From Sulfurimonas sp. (lineage in GTDB: Bacteria > Campylobacterota > Campylobacteria > Campylobacterales > Sulfurimonadaceae): a DNA stretch of 8,352 nucleotides. How positions within the stretch are numbered: position 1 is the first letter of the stretch; each line of letters opens with the position of its first letter. Shown one piece after another: positions 6,641 to 8,352 of this stretch. The position numbers and the translations under genes are program-made. Location of the stretch: contig JAMOMX010000351.1 in NCBI GenBank assembly GCA_027066935.1, positions 1 to 8,352 on the forward strand, given 5' to 3'. The notes below the pieces were generated by a model that worked only from the letters and a program-made list of their open reading frames with translations, ran no database searches and was not told the origin of the DNA.

Positions 6641-8352
6641 TTTTTCCTCCACCTTGTAGTTTTTTCAATGCTTCTTCTTTTGGGGCATCTAAGAAGACAG
6701 CGCCATCGTTCATAACTATAACCCTATCTACAATTTTTAATAAAGACATTTTTTGTGTTATAAAAATAGATGTAGTATTTTTAAGGTTTTTATTTAAATT
6801 ATCTAATAACTTTGATTCTGAGAGTTGATCCATTGCATTGCTTGGTTCATCCATAAGCATTATTGGAACATCCAATAAAAATGCACGAGCTATACCAATA
6901 CTTTGTTTTTGTCCACCAGATAATCCTTGTCCTCGCTCCCCTATAGGCATTTCATATCCTTTTGGATGCTTTTTGATAAATTCAGCAGTTCCGCTTATTA
7001 CTGAAGCGCGTATCATATCACTATCATTAGCATGAGTAGCTCTGTATGTAATATTGTCCTTTACGGTGCCTCTAAATAACATAATATCTTGAGATACATA
7101 ACCCATATTTTTTCTTAAATCTGCTGGATCAATTTGTTTAATATCAATACCATCTATTAATATTTGCCCTGAATCAACCTCGTATAATCCCAATAAAAGT
7201 TTTTGAATAGTACTTTTTCCTGAGCCTATACGACCAATAATAGCTATATGTTCTCCATCTTTTATTTTAAAAGAGACATTTTTTAAAGCTTGAATCTCTG
7301 TATTTGGATAGCTAAATGTAACATTAACAAATTCAATATTACCACTAAATTTTGGTCTCTCAACAAATTTTTTACCACTTGGTCTCTCACAAGGTTTAGA
7401 GATGATTTCATTAAGTGTTTCAAATGATGCTTTTGTATCTTGATAATTTGTCATAAGTGCAGCTACTTGTCCCATTGGTGAGAGAGATCGTGCTGTTAAA
7501 ATAACTATAGCAATAAGACCACCCATAGAGAGTTCAAAATCTTGAATTAGGTATACTCCATAAACAATTACCATCACTCTATTTAACTGAATTAATAGTT
7601 GTGTAATAGTTGGAATAGAAGCTGATAAAATACGCGATTTTAAACTTTTAGTAGCTATTTCACCAGTTGATTCTTCCCAATTAAATTGAACTTGATTTAA
7701 GGTGCCTAATGTTTTTAATGTTTCTATATTATTTAAACTCTCTATAAGGATGGAATTTTTTTTAGCATTAGCTTCATGAGTACTCTCAATACTCTTACGA
7801 AGAGGTTTTTTTATTAAAAATGCATATCCTAAAATTAAAATCATTGTTATTATTGGAATAAATACAACATAACCACCTATATACCAGATAACTAATAAAA
7901 AAATGATTGTAAATGGTAAGTCAATTACAGCTATTATAGTAGCGCTTGTTAAAAAATTTCTAATAGAGTCATAATCTTTTAGTTGAGAAGCAAATGAGCC
8001 TACTGATGCAGGGTAGTGCTCCATCTTAAGATCGAGTATTTTTTCAAATATTATTGAAGACATAATAATGTCACTTTTTTTTGCAGCACTCTCTAATAAA
8101 AAAGTTCGTGTAAATTTTAAAAAAGTATCAATTAAATAGATAATAATTATACCTATAGCAAATACCCAAAGAGTTTCAATCGCATTATTTGGTATCACTC
8201 TATCATATACATTCATAATAAATAGCGGAGAAGCTAAAACAAAAAGGTTTATAAGCAAAGAGGCATAAATTATATCTTTGTATATTGGGACAGATAATTT
8301 TAAAGTATCCCAAAACCAATGTTTTTTATTTAAATTAAGTGTGCGAGAATTT
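6633..8352 (-). CDS. Type I secretion ABC exporter, LapB/PrtD-like, 5' end beyond the window
   Basis: This inner-membrane permease-ATPase fusion powers one-step export of a protein substrate through a HlyD/TolC channel. The frame stays open to the right edge. The codon at 8258 is TTG inside conserved sequence (the WFWDTL...VPIYKDIIYASLLINLF region), so it is not the start, and the N-terminal part, probably a C39-like domain, lies outside. Visible parts are a six-helix ABC membrane domain (about 8340-7400) with the family motif MNVYDRVIPNNA, then the ATPase: Walker A GRIGSGKST (7235-7209), Q-loop YVSQD, signature LSGGQ (6923-6909) and Walker B with catalytic Glu (LMDEPS). The D-loop reads NAMDQ. 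The switch histidine after ITxx is replaced by Gln (ITQKMS; codon 6755-6753). The YDRVIPNNA and SLSPMGQ stretches resemble exporters of large RTX or Ig-repeat adhesins, but the substrate is not encoded here. Confidence 0.92.
   Translation of the reverse strand, partial: NSRTLNLNKKHWFWDTLKLSVPIYKDIIYASLLINLFVLASPLFIMNVYDRVIPNNAIETLWVFAIGIIIIYLIDTFLKFTRTFLLESAAKKSDIIMSSIIFEKILDLKMEHYPASVGSFASQLKDYDSIRNFLTSATIIAVIDLPFTIIFLLVIWYIGGYVVFIPIITMILILGYAFLIKKPLRKSIESTHEANAKKNSILIESLNNIETLKTLGTLNQVQFNWEESTGEIATKSLKSRILSASIPTITQLLIQLNRVMVIVYGVYLIQDFELSMGGLIAIVILTARSLSPMGQVAALMTNYQDTKASFETLNEIISKPCERPSGKKFVERPKFSGNIEFVNVTFSYPNTEIQALKNVSFKIKDGEHIAIIGRIGSGKSTIQKLLLGLYEVDSGQILIDGIDIKQIDPADLRKNMGYVSQDIMLFRGTVKDNITYRATHANDSDMIRASVISGTAEFIKKHPKGYEMPIGERGQGLSGGQKQSIGIARAFLLDVPIMLMDEPSNAMDQLSESKLLDNLNKNLKNTTSIFITQKMSLLKIVDRVIVMNDGAVFLDAPKEEALKKLQGGGKSV
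6646..6650 (-). promoter_or_regulatory. Shine-Dalgarno that sets the fusion-protein start
   Basis: On the minus strand GGAGG (6650-6646) is followed by five A residues and GTG at 6640-6638. This is a near-ideal ribosome site for a GTG start at 6640. It lies inside the last codons of the exporter gene (the GGGKSV tail), so translation of the two genes is likely coupled. It argues against the GTG at 6652, which would place the start directly before the GGAGG. Confidence 0.7.

Noticed and set aside
6838..7035. Open frame of 65 codons on the plus strand opposite the exporter ATPase domain.
   Set aside because: It is the reverse reading of the conserved signature and Walker B region; a known type of shadow frame.
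7351..7390. Direct repeat TTGGTCTCTCA spaced by about 27 bases in the exporter gene.
   Set aside because: It encodes two ERP tripeptides in the linker before the ATPase domain and is explained by coding sequence; no array follows.

Overview
The window is AT-rich, roughly 30% G+C by eye. It has A/T-ending codons, purine-rich Shine-Dalgarno sites and a promoter with a perfect TATAAT box preceded by G but no clear -35. This suggests a Campylobacterota (epsilonproteobacterial) genome of the Sulfurimonas/Arcobacter type. That placement is an inference from style, because no rRNA or other phylogenetic marker is present.

Layout. Positions 1-86 hold what may be the last codons of an unidentified plus-strand gene. 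A promoter near 118-123 then drives a two-gene plus-strand unit. It encodes a CDP-alcohol phosphatidyltransferase (188-844, membrane phospholipid synthesis) and an NfsB-like nitroreductase flavoprotein (860-1495). A 162-bp AT-rich gap (1496-1657) with weak hairpins separates this unit from a convergent minus-strand operon that fills the rest of the window.

The minus-strand operon, read right to left, has four genes that overlap or nearly abut. The first is a type I secretion ABC exporter of the LapB/PrtD kind, whose 5' end lies beyond the right edge. The second is its HlyD-family membrane fusion partner, with a GTG start set by a GGAGG site. The third is a LuxR/NarL-type regulator with a degenerate receiver domain. 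The last is a 1010-residue protein that joins four parts: an N-terminal region resembling AMMECR1, an alpha/alpha-toroid (six-hairpin or LanC/epimerase-like) region, a complete Hanks-type protein kinase domain, and Sel1-like repeats.

The kinase fusion is the most unusual object here. Its tight coupling to a regulator and a type I exporter suggests that it senses, modifies or licenses the exported substrate, or controls the regulator by phosphorylation. The substrate (probably a large repeat-rich adhesin or RTX-like protein) and the outer-membrane TolC-type partner are not in the window. The functional link is therefore a hypothesis from gene order and domain content.
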